The notes beneath the pieces are model-generated. The model was not told the origin of the DNA, made no database searches, and saw only the letters and a program-made list of their open reading frames with translations. A program made the translations under genes and the position numbers. A stretch of DNA of 64,000 bases from Paenibacillus sp. FSL H7-0326 (lineage in GTDB: Bacteria > Bacillota > Bacilli > Paenibacillales > Paenibacillaceae): contig NZ_MPVN01000001.1 of the NCBI RefSeq assembly GCF_001955535.1, forward strand, positions 620,001 to 684,000. Direction: 5' to 3'. This document shows, piece after piece, positions 32,547 to 41,853 of the stretch (position 1 is the stretch's first letter; each line of letters begins with the position of its first letter).

Positions 32547-34169
32547 CTATCCAATCTTAGTCCATGTGTACGTGTCTGAAGCTGTTTTCTGACAAATATG
32601 AATTGAATCGGCTACTCCTGATGCACCTTGAACTCTGTAAATCTTCCCTCTGTTTTCTGCTGACGCTGGTGGTAAAGCAGGTATTCCTGAAAGATAGAAG
32701 CATCCATCACTTTCAAGATAGGACATCCATGCGGACATTGTGGAGTTAAGAACTCCGAACCGTTGACCTTGTACTGCCATTCCTCGGCCTGCCAGAATAG
32801 TTAACCCTGTACCCGCTGGGTTATCCGAGAGAGAGAACCTTCCTAATTGGAAATGTCCTTTATTGTTAGTTCCGCCCGGCAAGGTGAGGAGTGTGCCATT
32901 TTCAGAAATACCTTTATCAAATCGTGAATTCATAATGATTGGATATCCGGCTGTACTATCGTAGTATACGTTCGGAAGATTGCTGACCGTTTCATCGACG
33001 CAAGTTTCAAAAACAACGTTTCTTGTCTGGCCTTTAATAACACAAAACGTTGCGACCGCTCCTGTCTCACCCATTCCGATCGCAAAGGCTGAATGCATTG
33101 CAACCCCATTACAGTCCTCGAATCTAAATGCAGTTTGACCACCCTCGGCACCTGTTGCTTCGAATTTAACACTCCGACAGTTTTTGAGGTAATACGCATC
33201 CTCTTGACCGTTAATACTATCGCAAGCTGTGTTAACAAAGGAAATGTAAACTTGATCATCGAGGTGAAATCCTTGTCTAAGGTTAGCAGTAGCCCAGCAG
33301 TTCATAAATGTAATACTAGTTCCAGCTTGATACATGTAGAACCCGTATTCCCCTTGGAACGTTCGAACATTTTCCAAGTATGAGACGATAAGGTTCCGGC
33401 CCTTAATACCAATACCATATTCATGGGCAAGAACCACGACAACATTGACAATTCTCGTAAACCTCATGCCACCACCAGTAGGGCTATCCAAATCTATACC
33501 AGCAATGAAATTTGAAGTGACATTTGTACACCTTACAACTAAGTCCTCGATAGATACGTTGTAACTAGTGACCTTAATGCCAGTTGTTACAGTGTTAGCA
33601 AACTCGATAATGGAAACTTTCTCATTTCCGCCTTCGATTTCGTACACTTTGTTGTCTGATTTAATTTTGATTGGCTTACTTACCGTAAATGTCTGAGACA
33701 AAAAGTATTTAACCGATGGGATCGGCAAATGCAAAACTCCTCCAGCTGGACAAGCATTATAGGCATTAACGAAAGCTTGATAATCGTCTGTACCGTCTCC
33801 CTTAGCTCCGTAATCCATAACGTTGACCACGTAGGGCTCTTTCTTTATTCTGTCGTCCATTTCCACATCCATTGCATCAAGACGGCCGCCTAATACCGGA
33901 TAACCATCACGAGCATCTACGATTTCTGTGTTATCGTCACCAGATTGAGATACAATTTCCGTAATACGGCTATCTATTTTATCAATAGCTTCTTTAACGT
34001 TTTCTGCTGTAGCAACTTCGCCACTATAAGTAATATTTTCAGCTGCATGCGCTTCATTCGAAGCGATATGGCCTTCAAGCTGTTCGTTTATGTTTTCGAA
34101 GTTTCGATTTATCTTTGGATTGCTATCCCTTAGCTTCTCATTTAAAGGTATGTTCTGAATTTCAGCCAA
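32547..34169 (-). CDS. Tail spike with pectin-lyase-like beta-helix
   Basis: A 540-aa protein. A helical N-terminal part of about 100 residues (NEKLRDSNPKINRNFENINE) probably attaches to the tail. It is followed by the classical start of phage pectate-lyase folds, VMDYGAKGDGTDDYQAFVNA, and a run of beta-helix coils (VSIEDLVVRCTNV, NCWATANLRQGFHL). Such spikes bind or cut host surface polysaccharide. The start is TTG after AAGGAGGTAATC. It sits between the Dit and tail-tip genes. Confidence 0.85.
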   Translation of the reverse strand: MAEIQNIPLNEKLRDSNPKINRNFENINEQLEGHIASNEAHAAENITYSGEVATAENVKEAIDKIDSRITEIVSQSGDDNTEIVDARDGYPVLGGRLDAMDVEMDDRIKKEPYVVNVMDYGAKGDGTDDYQAFVNAYNACPAGGVLHLPIPSVKYFLSQTFTVSKPIKIKSDNKVYEIEGGNEKVSIIEFANTVTTGIKVTSYNVSIEDLVVRCTNVTSNFIAGIDLDSPTGGGMRFTRIVNVVVVLAHEYGIGIKGRNLIVSYLENVRTFQGEYGFYMYQAGTSITFMNCWATANLRQGFHLDDQVYISFVNTACDSINGQEDAYYLKNCRSVKFEATGAEGGQTAFRFEDCNGVAMHSAFAIGMGETGAVATFCVIKGQTRNVVFETCVDETVSNLPNVYYDSTAGYPIIMNSRFDKGISENGTLLTLPGGTNNKGHFQLGRFSLSDNPAGTGLTILAGRGMAVQGQRFGVLNSTMSAWMSYLESDGCFYLSGIPALPPASAENRGKIYRVQGASGVADSIHICQKTASDTYTWTKIG

Positions 34170-34183
34170 TTTGATTACCTCCT

Positions 34184-34996
34184 TTATGCTGGATACTTCG
34201 CTTGGAAGACCACGTCAATTGATATATTTAAGTTAGTTCCGCCAACGATCAGATCTGACGTACCAGGTGGCAACTTACCAAACTTGGCATTTGAGTTTTG
34301 CAGAACATTTTGATTTCCTGATTTAGCGGTTTTTCGTTTGTAATTGATTTCTAACATACCGTTTAAAGGTGTATTGTATCTGAATTCAACTCCACCAACT
34401 GTTAATGAAAGTGTGTTGAAACTGCCGGCCACAACAATTAGAGGTTCAACATTAAGCCTTCCAAAGTTATTGATTTGCACTGTACCAGCTCTAGTGAAGT
34501 CGAAAGTGTATGCATCACCCCATGCGAAGTCATCTTCCCATGTGTAATCTGTGTCCCAGGTCAACAATGAACCGGTATCCGTCAGACTATAGGCAAACGG
34601 ATCAAATGCAGTAAACGGTAATGTAAATGTTCCTAGTCCGGATATGCGGTCAATATTTAAACTCCCTACGTATCTAACCGAGTATTTACGATCCGGTTGG
34701 TTAGAGAAGACGATATCCATTGTTCTTGGCCTACCGTCTCCATCCAACAAAAAAGCAGCTAACGCGGAAACACGCTGCTGCAGTTCGATATGATTTCTTG
34801 TTATAAAAGCACATTCCAGTTCAAACGATTTGGGTCCCATTGTTGCCCCAAAGTCATACGCTCCGTGCATACCCGGGACTGTTACCGTATTATCCACCGT
34901 AGAGGATAGGATAGGCCGCTGAGAGTTTCTAAACGTGCCTAAGCCTAATTCAACAGGGGATATTCCGTCTATGGTTAAAACAGCGCCTAAGCTCAT
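34184..34996 (-). CDS. Distal tail protein (Dit)
   Basis: A 270-aa protein that forms the hub between the tail tube and the baseplate. The N-terminal part LTIDGISPVELGLGTFRNSQ with VTVPGMHGAYDFG and DIVFSNQPDRKYSVRYVG matches phage tail family/Dit. The second half (FTLPFTAFDPFAYS onward) is the galectin-like part. The ATG overlaps the tape-measure stop by 4 bp. Confidence 0.88.
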   Translation of the reverse strand: MSLGAVLTIDGISPVELGLGTFRNSQRPILSSTVDNTVTVPGMHGAYDFGATMGPKSFELECAFITRNHIELQQRVSALAAFLLDGDGRPRTMDIVFSNQPDRKYSVRYVGSLNIDRISGLGTFTLPFTAFDPFAYSLTDTGSLLTWDTDYTWEDDFAWGDAYTFDFTRAGTVQINNFGRLNVEPLIVVAGSFNTLSLTVGGVEFRYNTPLNGMLEINYKRKTAKSGNQNVLQNSNAKFGKLPPGTSDLIVGGTNLNISIDVVFQAKYPA

Positions 34997-37848
34997 CTAG
35001 TTGCACCTCCCCATCCTCTTGCAACTCCATTAGATACACTTGCGATTTCTTGACCGATCTTCTTAATGTCATTGTCAGTGCGGATGACAAATGTAGCACC
35101 GTTAAACATTCCGGCTAAATTATTATTAACCGTTGTGCCGCTTCCACCAGAACCGCCCATTGAACCAACATCAGGCAGTGCAGCTCTCGACATATCATTT
35201 GCTGCTGATCGTACTGCCTTGATTGTGTTATCAATACCTTGTACGAATCCATCCCCGGCAAATTCCCCTAATTGTCTCATTACCCGGCTTGGGGAATGTA
35301 TGTCTAATGCATCCCTTATGCCGTCTGTGATACTGTTAGCTACGTTTTTAATTGCGTCACCTACAGCATTAATCTTACTTTTGATACCGTCAACAATGCC
35401 GTCTATGATGTTTTTACCTATACTAAGCATTTGGGATGGGAGATTCTTAAGCCAGTCTATTGCATCGGTCATCCCTTTAACAATCGCATCTTTAACCTTG
35501 CCCACTGTCGTTGTGACCGAATCACGCATCCGAGTGAACATATCTGATCCGATATTGTAAAGTTTAGATGGAAGTTCACGGAACCAGTCTAATATGCTGT
35601 TCCACGTCTTTTTAATCCAATCCGATGTGGCGGTGATAACGGTATTGGTGACTTTTTTCATTCCTTCCCATGCTGATGAGACAACTTTAGTAATGGCATC
35701 TAATGTACCTGAGAAGACTTGTTTAATACCATCCCATATTGTAGCTAAGGATTTCTTTATGTTTTCCCATATCGCTTTAGCGTCCTTGGATAAACTTTCG
35801 AAATCACCTGTTACCAAGTCGATGATTAATAGTAATGCTCCACCGAATATATTCTTGATTAGATCCCAGACACCACTGAAATAGGTCTTTAACCCTTCCA
35901 TAATCGGTTTGATAACGTTGGTTACAGCATCAAATGAGGTTTTGGCCAGGTTCTTAATGGTGTCCCACGTCTTTTTAAGGAAAGAGGAAATGTTTTTCCA
36001 CACTGTAGAGATGAATTCGGATATTCCATTGAACACATTAGTAACTGTACTAGTGATACCTTCCCACGCTGATGAAAGAGCTGATGTTAATGTCTCCCAT
36101 GCTGCCGATGTTCCCTGGCTGATCTTATCCCACAACTGAACAAAGAACGCTGATATGGGCTCCCAGTACTGATAAACCAATAACGCCGCTGCACTTATTG
36201 CTGCAACAGCTATAGCAATGGGACCAGCAAGACCAGCGAATGCAGGTGCTATCAACTTAATACCGGCTGCTATTTGAGGAAGATACCCTATTAACAATAG
36301 TAAAGGCCCTGCAATCAACCCTAAAGCAGCACCAACAGCTCCAGCAATTGCGATAAAAGTTTGCATAGTCGGTGACAGGCCATTGAACCAGTTAGCCAAT
36401 CCGCCTAATGCTTCGGCCAACGCTTTGATTATTGGTGTTAAAGCAGTACCGATTGTAATCATCAGCGTTTCAAAGGCTCCCGACATTTCGTCAAGGGCTC
36501 CCTTGAGGTTGTCTTTCATTTTCGCTGCTGCTTCTGCAGATGCACCGCCTGAATCTTCGAGAGATTTAGTAAACTTGTTTATTTCCTCTGGTCCAGCTGC
36601 CATGAGTGAAAGCATGCCTGAAACAGCCTCAGTACCTACTAAAGCAGAAAGGGTTGCCGCTTTTTGAGTGTCGGTATAACCGTCCATGGATGAATCCAGG
36701 TTACGTACTAGCTGTTCCAAACCAACGAAGTTGCCTTCAAGATCCGTAATCTCCACACCCATGGTATTCATTAACTTGCTATTTTCTTCGGATGGATCCA
36801 AGAGACTAAGCAATGCAGATCGTAAAGTTGTACCGGCCTGTTCACCTTGCATACCAGCATTAGTCATAATACCAATACCGGCTGCCAACTCTTCAAGCGA
36901 TACACCTAACGCTGCCGCTGGTGGTCCTGCATATTTCAAGGCGTACTGCATGTCAGTTATATCCGCAGCTGAAACGTTAGCTGTCTTAGCAAGGATATCC
37001 GCTACCTTAGTAGCTTCTGAAGCTTCCTTACCGAATATATTAAGCGTGGATGCCATGACTTCGGCTGTTTGTGCCATGTCTGCCCCGGACGCTTCTGCTG
37101 CCGAGATCACACCAGGCATTGCGCCTAAGATTTCATCCACTGTAAAACCAAGTGCAGCAAGTTCTTCTTGACCTTTAGTAACTTCACTGGCGCTTTTTGA
37201 TGTACTGGCACCTAAATCTAGCGCCGATTGCCTTAGAGACTCTAGTTGGTCGCCTGTAGCGTCTGAGATAGCTCCTACACGGCTTAGTTGAGCTTCGAAT
37301 TCAGCAGACACTCCGATAGCTGAACCAAGCCCAGCGGCTAATCCTGCGCCTGCTGCTGTTAGACCTGCTCCGAGTGTTTTGGCCTGATCAAAGGCGTTAC
37401 CCATTGCCTGTTTAGCTTGATCAAACGATTCTTGATACTCTCTGCCTAATTTAGATACTGTCTCACCCTGATCTTTGAGGGCTTTTGTAGTTTGATCTAA
37501 ACGTCCATCCAAGGACTTCAACTGAGATTCCGCACCGGCTATCTCTCGTTGAAACGCTCTATATTGACCGTCCGATATTTCCCCTCGTTCAAACTGCTGA
37601 TTAACCTGCTCCTGTACTTCTCGTAATTGATCGAGTTTGGAAGCAGTATTTATAATTGACTTCTGTAAAAGAAGTTGTTTCTGTGCGAGTAACTCTGTAT
37701 TGCCAGGATCAAACTTAAGGAGCTTTTCAACTTTTCCTAGTTCCATTTGTATATCGCGACTTTTCTTATTTACATCAGATAGGGCTTTTGATAGTGCCGT
37801 AGTATCCGATCCAATGACAACGTTTAATCCTTTTATTGTTTCAGCCAT
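34993..37848 (-). CDS. Tail tape measure protein (TP901-type)
   Basis: A 951-aa protein that sets tail length. The N-terminus has the coiled-coil start VVIGSDTTALSKALSDVNKK. The TP901 core is about 180-460 (VSAEFEAQLSRVGAISDATG, ALKYAGPPAAALGVSLEELA). Two or three hydrophobic segments follow near 480-560 (FIAIAGAVGAALGLIAGPLL). The C-terminal third has repeated W-x-x-I motifs spaced about 25 residues. The predicted tail is of medium length. GGGGGTGA precedes the ATG. Confidence 0.95.
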   Translation of the reverse strand: MAETIKGLNVVIGSDTTALSKALSDVNKKSRDIQMELGKVEKLLKFDPGNTELLAQKQLLLQKSIINTASKLDQLREVQEQVNQQFERGEISDGQYRAFQREIAGAESQLKSLDGRLDQTTKALKDQGETVSKLGREYQESFDQAKQAMGNAFDQAKTLGAGLTAAGAGLAAGLGSAIGVSAEFEAQLSRVGAISDATGDQLESLRQSALDLGASTSKSASEVTKGQEELAALGFTVDEILGAMPGVISAAEASGADMAQTAEVMASTLNIFGKEASEATKVADILAKTANVSAADITDMQYALKYAGPPAAALGVSLEELAAGIGIMTNAGMQGEQAGTTLRSALLSLLDPSEENSKLMNTMGVEITDLEGNFVGLEQLVRNLDSSMDGYTDTQKAATLSALVGTEAVSGMLSLMAAGPEEINKFTKSLEDSGGASAEAAAKMKDNLKGALDEMSGAFETLMITIGTALTPIIKALAEALGGLANWFNGLSPTMQTFIAIAGAVGAALGLIAGPLLLLIGYLPQIAAGIKLIAPAFAGLAGPIAIAVAAISAAALLVYQYWEPISAFFVQLWDKISQGTSAAWETLTSALSSAWEGITSTVTNVFNGISEFISTVWKNISSFLKKTWDTIKNLAKTSFDAVTNVIKPIMEGLKTYFSGVWDLIKNIFGGALLLIIDLVTGDFESLSKDAKAIWENIKKSLATIWDGIKQVFSGTLDAITKVVSSAWEGMKKVTNTVITATSDWIKKTWNSILDWFRELPSKLYNIGSDMFTRMRDSVTTTVGKVKDAIVKGMTDAIDWLKNLPSQMLSIGKNIIDGIVDGIKSKINAVGDAIKNVANSITDGIRDALDIHSPSRVMRQLGEFAGDGFVQGIDNTIKAVRSAANDMSRAALPDVGSMGGSGGSGTTVNNNLAGMFNGATFVIRTDNDIKKIGQEIASVSNGVARGWGGATR

Positions 37849-37859
37849 CTATTCACCCC

Positions 37860-38114
37860 CTATCTGAAGAAAGCATCAATATCTTCTTGTGTGGCTTCTA
37901 CTTTTTCATCTTCATCTGAGTTTGAGTAAGATTTGGAAAGATCAATTAAATCGCAAACTCTCATTTCGTTTATTTCCAAGTAACTCAGGCCCATCTTTTT
38001 ACCTAATGCAAGAAGACTGGTGTCATACCTTTGGGGCTTAGTTCGCTTTGGAGATTGCCCCTTTGACTCCGGAACGAAAAAAGCCCTCAGTTGCTTCCTC
38101 CACTGCTCCAACAA
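37860..38114 (-). CDS. Tail assembly chaperone, downstream frame (made by frameshift)
   Basis: An 84-codon open frame that overlaps the upstream chaperone gene by 77 bp and lacks its own ribosome site. It lies between the tail tube/chaperone gene and the tape measure, exactly where phages encode the G-T type extension. Joining at the slippery site at 38074-38085 gives a 174-aa fusion with the C-terminal part VPESKGQSPKRTKPQRY and EATQEDIDAFFR. The required shift is +1 (or -2), not -1. The role is to coat the tape measure during tail assembly. Confidence 0.75.
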   Translation of the reverse strand: MLEQWRKQLRAFFVPESKGQSPKRTKPQRYDTSLLALGKKMGLSYLEINEMRVCDLIDLSKSYSNSDEDEKVEATQEDIDAFFR

Positions 38115-38385
38115 GTAAAGTCGGATCAGCTAAATCAATTGACTCAAAGGTGCTCAACCACTTCTCGAAGGAATCAAATGGTTTACCAAAAGAATCTGCC
38201 TTAGCCATTGCCCACACCATTTGCAGAATCGCAAGCATATCCAGTTTCGTAGGATCATCAGCAATAGAGGACAATTTTGTTAGATCGCCCATAAGATCTG
38301 ATTTGAATTCTTGTTTGTAGTAAAGAAGAGCCAGGGGAGTAGCCCTGACTCTTACGATTTGATCTCCAATATTAAGTTCTCTCAT
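38038..38385 (-). CDS. Tail assembly chaperone (upstream frame)
   Basis: A 115-aa protein with MRELNIGDQIVRVRATPLAL, LLYYKQEFKSDLMGDL and DMLAILQMVWAMAKADSFG, a helical fold as in phage tail chaperones (gpG-like). It lies directly after the major tail protein gene. Most ribosomes should stop at TAA 38038; a fraction would shift frame to make the longer product with 37860-38114. Confidence 0.75.
   Translation of the reverse strand: MRELNIGDQIVRVRATPLALLYYKQEFKSDLMGDLTKLSSIADDPTKLDMLAILQMVWAMAKADSFGKPFDSFEKWLSTFESIDLADPTLLVGAVEEATEGFFRSGVKGAISKAN
38074..38085 (-). other. Programmed frameshift site in the tail chaperone pair
   Basis: On the minus strand the upstream frame reads GGC-TTT-TTT-CGT. 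The downstream frame reads this same place as GCT-TTT-TTC-GTT. A phenylalanyl-tRNA on the last TTT can slip one base to TTC with better pairing, a classical +1 mechanism; a -2 slip on the six-T run would also work. The -1 frame does not lead into the downstream ORF. Confidence 0.65.
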
Positions 38386-38387
38386 GA

Positions 38388-38978
38388 TTATGCGCCCTCC
38401 GGTGTTGTGCTAAAGGTCGGAAGGTAAACGGAGTTGAAGAAAGAATTGAACACCGTTGCATTCGTATCATTCAATTCAATATCGCCTTTGACAATCATCT
38501 CGTCATCAATTTCAATTGGTGAAATAGTTAAGTTCACGACATCTGTATTGACTTCTGTCGATTCGCCTTTAGTAGTAAGTTCTTTTGCCGGTCTAGTTGC
38601 TGAACACTTGTAATAAACAAACCGACGGTTACGCTGATCTCCAGCAACTTGTCCAAGCAAAGCGAATTGTTCACCTACTCCGTCCGCCACCTCAACAATC
38701 ATTCCGTTAGTATCTCTTTTCCATCCCAACATGCGGATCTTAAGATCATCTGGAAGTAATGCAATTTCCAATTCTGCTGTATATCCGTTATTTGTATCAA
38801 CAGCGTAATAAGTAGTATCGTCTGCATAAAAAGGTGTTGTTTCCCCCACTACCTCGGGTGTAAAACGAACCGCACCAGGTAACGGGATTGGTGTTTCCCA
38901 TGCTGGTTGCTCCGTAGCTTCAGCATCCATGAATGCGACGTGGACATTTCTAAACCCGAACACAACTTTGTTTGGCAT
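38388..38978 (-). CDS. Major tail protein (tail tube, phi13 type)
   Basis: A 196-aa protein. The segments VVFGFRNVHVAFMDAEATEQ, VRFTPEVVGETTPFYADDTT and YYAVDTNNGYTAELEIALLP match phi13-family major tail proteins. It forms the hexameric tube. It precedes the chaperone pair and tape measure, the usual order. Confidence 0.88.
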   Translation of the reverse strand: MPNKVVFGFRNVHVAFMDAEATEQPAWETPIPLPGAVRFTPEVVGETTPFYADDTTYYAVDTNNGYTAELEIALLPDDLKIRMLGWKRDTNGMIVEVADGVGEQFALLGQVAGDQRNRRFVYYKCSATRPAKELTTKGESTEVNTDVVNLTISPIEIDDEMIVKGDIELNDTNATVFNSFFNSVYLPTFSTTPEGA

Positions 38979-38982
38979 GATA

Positions 38983-39303
38983 TTAGCCTCCTATTAATTG
39001 AACTTCATATATGATTTGAAATAACTTTTCATCTTCGATCCATGTTTCTGTTTTGGAATATGGCATCTGTAATTCCTTGAGCTTGTCCTGCACCAACTTT
39101 TCAGCAGCAAGATCCTTTTTAGTGGCATATAACTCTACTTGAAAGTTACCAATATCCAAATAATTTTGGTTGTCTGCCATCATGTCAGATGAATAAGCGT
39201 AGTGATAAGTAATAAACGGCGCTTGTACTGGACTTTGGAACGCCAAATAAGCCACTGGCATGCCTAGTGACTTTAGAGCGGTAAATAATTCAGCTTGATT
39301 CAT
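38983..39303 (-). CDS. Tail completion / tail terminator-like protein
   Basis: A 106-aa protein (MNQAELFTALKSLGMPVAYL, FQSPVQAPFITYHYAYSSD, LIIYEVQLIGG-type end). Size, the P-F-I-x-Y-H motif and the place between the gp10-like and tail tube genes suggest the tail terminator (gp17/HK97 gp10-neighbour class). The assignment rests mostly on synteny. Confidence 0.65.
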   Translation of the reverse strand: MNQAELFTALKSLGMPVAYLAFQSPVQAPFITYHYAYSSDMMADNQNYLDIGNFQVELYATKKDLAAEKLVQDKLKELQMPYSKTETWIEDEKLFQIIYEVQLIGG

Positions 39304-39305
39304 AA

Positions 39306-39683
39306 TTATCCTCCGTTGCGGATAATGGTTTTTATCCTGTCTGGGAGACCATCGACATTCTTTACATATGCTGGCCTAATATGAGGTTTGCCAGCTACCC
39401 TACCGCCGCCAACTTTAGCGTGACCGTATTCGAGTAGGTGACCAAGGTAAGGTTCCTTTTGGTTCCATAGAGTACGTCTAATTGTTCCGGAAAAGTTTTC
39501 TCGGGTAATTTTAAACCCACTTTTATACCTACCGGAATCAACAGGCGCTGCAGCTCTTGTATCTCTCAGGAATGCGTTAGCAGTTCGGTTTACCTCTTTT
39601 TCAATGGCTGCTGTAACATCCTCAGTATAGTCTCTAACCGCTGATACAATCTCATTCGTTAGATCGTTGATGGAAATGCTCAT
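39306..39683 (-). CDS. HK97 gp10-like head-tail joining protein
   Basis: A 125-aa protein. It has AIEKEVNRTANAFLRDTRAA, APVDSGRYKSGFKITREN and HLLEYGHAKVGGGRVAGKPH with a final IRPAY, the typical HK97 gp10 pattern (D-S-G-x-x-x-x-S and the E-x-G-H loop). It links the head connector to the tail. Confidence 0.88.
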   Translation of the reverse strand: MSISINDLTNEIVSAVRDYTEDVTAAIEKEVNRTANAFLRDTRAAAPVDSGRYKSGFKITRENFSGTIRRTLWNQKEPYLGHLLEYGHAKVGGGRVAGKPHIRPAYVKNVDGLPDRIKTIIRNGG

Positions 39684-39684
39684 G

Positions 39685-40053
39685 TCACAGCCTCCCCTCA
39701 GCGATAATGGTATAAGTTTTGTTCAACTCATCATCGTTAATGGGCGCTCCCTGGACATCGTACCGTATGCCTTTGTACTCAATTTCAAACTTGGATGTCT
39801 CCCGGTTAAAGATCTCTTCAAGGGATTTGGAATACCTCACCACAAAGCGCACTGTGTTAACCGAGTTGGTTTGTGCAGCGGCAAAGTATTCACTCCCCTT
39901 GGTTGTCTTGACCATAGACCATAGGGTTACGATCTCCTCAAACGATTCGACCTCATTGCCGATTTCGTCTTGAATGACAACTGGTCCCCACAAGGTAATG
40001 CGCTTATTGAACCTGCCTGAGTGATTATTAGGGTTGTATTTGTACGGTTGCAT
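39685..40053 (-). CDS. Head closure / head-tail adaptor protein
   Basis: A 122-aa protein of the SPP1 gp16-like head-tail joining class. It has RFNKRITLWGPVVIQDEIGN, VTLWSMVKTTKGSEYFAAAQ and VRFVVRYSKSLEEI. The start at ATG 40053 has AGGGTG 6 nt upstream. It overlaps the previous gene by 26 bp. Confidence 0.82.
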   Translation of the reverse strand: MQPYKYNPNNHSGRFNKRITLWGPVVIQDEIGNEVESFEEIVTLWSMVKTTKGSEYFAAAQTNSVNTVRFVVRYSKSLEEIFNRETSKFEIEYKGIRYDVQGAPINDDELNKTYTIIAEGRL

Positions 40054-40345
40054 CAGCATCACCCTCTACCTCAATGGACTCAAGCGCTTTTCTTAGGCTC
40101 AGCGTGTTAATTCGGGATAGGAAGTTTGTATCGAAGTATTCAAGAGCATCGTTATATACATAGCGAGAACGCTCAAATACAAGCTCTTTGAACCCTTCGT
40201 GTGTTAGAATGTCATATTCACCGCAAACATCTCTTAATTCGCCGTGAGAGGCTTTTAGAATCCGCAGAAGGTTATCGTCTTCCCCATCATCCAAGTGCAT
40301 ACGATCCTTAAACTCTTGAAGGATTACAGGAGTAATGTCAGCCAT
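40028..40345 (-). CDS. Head-tail connector (gp6-like)
   Basis: A 105-aa helical protein: LQEFKDRMHLDDGEDDNLLR, ILKASHGELRDVCG and FERSRYVYNDALEYFDTNFL. It matches HK97 gp6-like DNA-packaging connectors by pattern and place after the capsid gene region. Confidence 0.85.
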   Translation of the reverse strand: MADITPVILQEFKDRMHLDDGEDDNLLRILKASHGELRDVCGEYDILTHEGFKELVFERSRYVYNDALEYFDTNFLSRINTLSLRKALESIEVEGDADATVQIQP

Positions 40346-40350
40346 CTATA

Positions 40351-40641
40351 TCACTCCTTCAAAGCTTTTTCTGCTTCGATTGCTTCTTCCTTCCCTTTCA
40401 CTTTCTCACCATTAGAGAGTTCAAAGGTTCCTCCACCAACATGCTTAGGGAATTTATCGGCACTTTCATTTTCCTGAACATCAGCCAAATATACCTTTTC
40501 ATATTTCGGATGGATTTCGGATAGATAACGAACACGCTCCTCATCAGCAGAGTATCCTTCAGCTGGGTAGGTATCACCAGGTTGATAGATATGATCGTCA
40601 TGTTCTTTTGCCTTAAACCGATTAACTACTTTCGCTTTCAT
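40351..40641 (-). CDS. Small acidic protein between capsid and connector
   Basis: A 96-aa acidic protein (MKAKVVNRFKAKEHDDHIYQ, PGDTYPAEGYSADEERVRYL). The C-terminus is Lys/Glu-rich and helical (GEKVKGKEEAIEAEKALKE). Similar short proteins are common right after HK97-type capsid genes, sometimes with capsid-decoration or Rho-binding motifs; no function is assigned. Confidence 0.65.
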   Translation of the reverse strand: MKAKVVNRFKAKEHDDHIYQPGDTYPAEGYSADEERVRYLSEIHPKYEKVYLADVQENESADKFPKHVGGGTFELSNGEKVKGKEEAIEAEKALKE

Positions 40642-40664
40642 GTTATCCCCTCCTAAAAGAAGTA

Positions 40665-40688
40665 AGAGACCCCGATTAAGGAGTCTCT
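40665..40688 (-). terminator. Terminator-like hairpin right after the capsid gene
   Basis: AGAGACTCC and GGGGTCTCT pair over 9 bp (one G-U) around TTAATC on the minus strand and are followed by TACTTCTTTT. The first arm overlaps the last codons of the capsid gene. A partial stop here would raise capsid mRNA over downstream genes. Confidence 0.55.
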
Positions 40689-41836
40689 ACAGTTTCAGCG
40701 CCGAATTGAATGTCCAGGTCATATACGAGCGCTGTTTTATTGTCTTTTGGCTTACCGTTTGCGAATTGTTTGATTGTATAAAGCATAGCGTCTTCCATAG
40801 CCAACGTTTGATCAAACTTGTTGAGTTTGTATCCGCCAGCGATAACCGCAAGATACTCACCTTGGACAAAGAACAGCGCCTTACCTACTGGTATTTCTTC
40901 TGATTCAACTGTTCGGATGTTGTAAGGGAGTGCAGTTACCCATTGTCCGTTAGATGTTTGGATCGTGTTGCGGAATTGAACGCTGATTGCATCGACAGGA
41001 TTCACAACCATTACGATTTTATTGAGAACCTTACGTGTATTCCCAGCTGCGTCAGTGGACAGTGCTTTCACTACATCATGCAGTTCACCGGCAACAACTT
41101 CACCCATGAGGGATGGAGCGAAAGTCAATGTACCAGACGATGTTTTGTCTGTAACAGCACCGGTATCCGGATTTACGTCTTTCATTAAGCCAGTTGGTTC
41201 GTTTTGATTTGGCCCGCGTCCGTTTACCAATCCATACTCCAAACCGACTGAGTAGCTTTCGACTAGAAGCGTACGAACATAACGTTCAACCCATTCTGGT
41301 CCAAGCTCAAGCATGTCTTTTGGAATCACAGCGAATGCAGTGAGTTTCAGTTGAGTGATTTGTTCTTCATGGAACGCTGCTGCTACTTGACCTTGGATAC
41401 CGCCAAACAATTTACCCCAGGCATAAGCTTTCGTAGGATCCGAGTAAATGTAACGAGTTACCGCACCCAGGTCCTGTAGACCAATAGCATCAAGCAGCGG
41501 ATGGGCTGTAACCAAATCCTCGAATACACGCTCCTGAGTAGTTACTGGCAAGATGGAATCCTCTGCAAAACCGCCGCTGATAATTACTTCGTTGAAAAAT
41601 TGACGTTCCTTAGAAGTGAGTACGTTTTGACCGCGTGCAGCAAGGATTGAACTATCGTTGTTTTCGTTGCGCACCTGAGTTTTGATATTCTCAGTAAGAT
41701 CAGCAGCAAGAGCGTTCTGCATTTCATCCCATGCGACTGATTGCTTTTCAGCATCAGCACCTTCTTTTACAAGATTCATGTATGCCGTTTTCTTTGCTTC
41801 GTAATTTTCCATTTTTCCGTTCAATTTCATAGTCAT
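40676..41836 (-). CDS. Major capsid protein (HK97 fold)
   Basis: A 386-aa protein. The N-terminal part (NYEAKKTAYMNLVKEGADAE and on to about residue 75) is a helical delta/scaffold region. The capsid part starts near NVLTSKERQFFNEVI, with ATGLQD-like HPLLDAIGLQDLGAVTRY and AYAWGKLFGGIQGQVAAAF. Start ATG 41836 is 9 nt after GGAGG. It follows the protease gene, as in HK97. Confidence 0.93.
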   Translation of the reverse strand: MTMKLNGKMENYEAKKTAYMNLVKEGADAEKQSVAWDEMQNALAADLTENIKTQVRNENNDSSILAARGQNVLTSKERQFFNEVIISGGFAEDSILPVTTQERVFEDLVTAHPLLDAIGLQDLGAVTRYIYSDPTKAYAWGKLFGGIQGQVAAAFHEEQITQLKLTAFAVIPKDMLELGPEWVERYVRTLLVESYSVGLEYGLVNGRGPNQNEPTGLMKDVNPDTGAVTDKTSSGTLTFAPSLMGEVVAGELHDVVKALSTDAAGNTRKVLNKIVMVVNPVDAISVQFRNTIQTSNGQWVTALPYNIRTVESEEIPVGKALFFVQGEYLAVIAGGYKLNKFDQTLAMEDAMLYTIKQFANGKPKDNKTALVYDLDIQFGAETVETP

Positions 41837-41853
41837 ATTCAATGACCTCCCTT

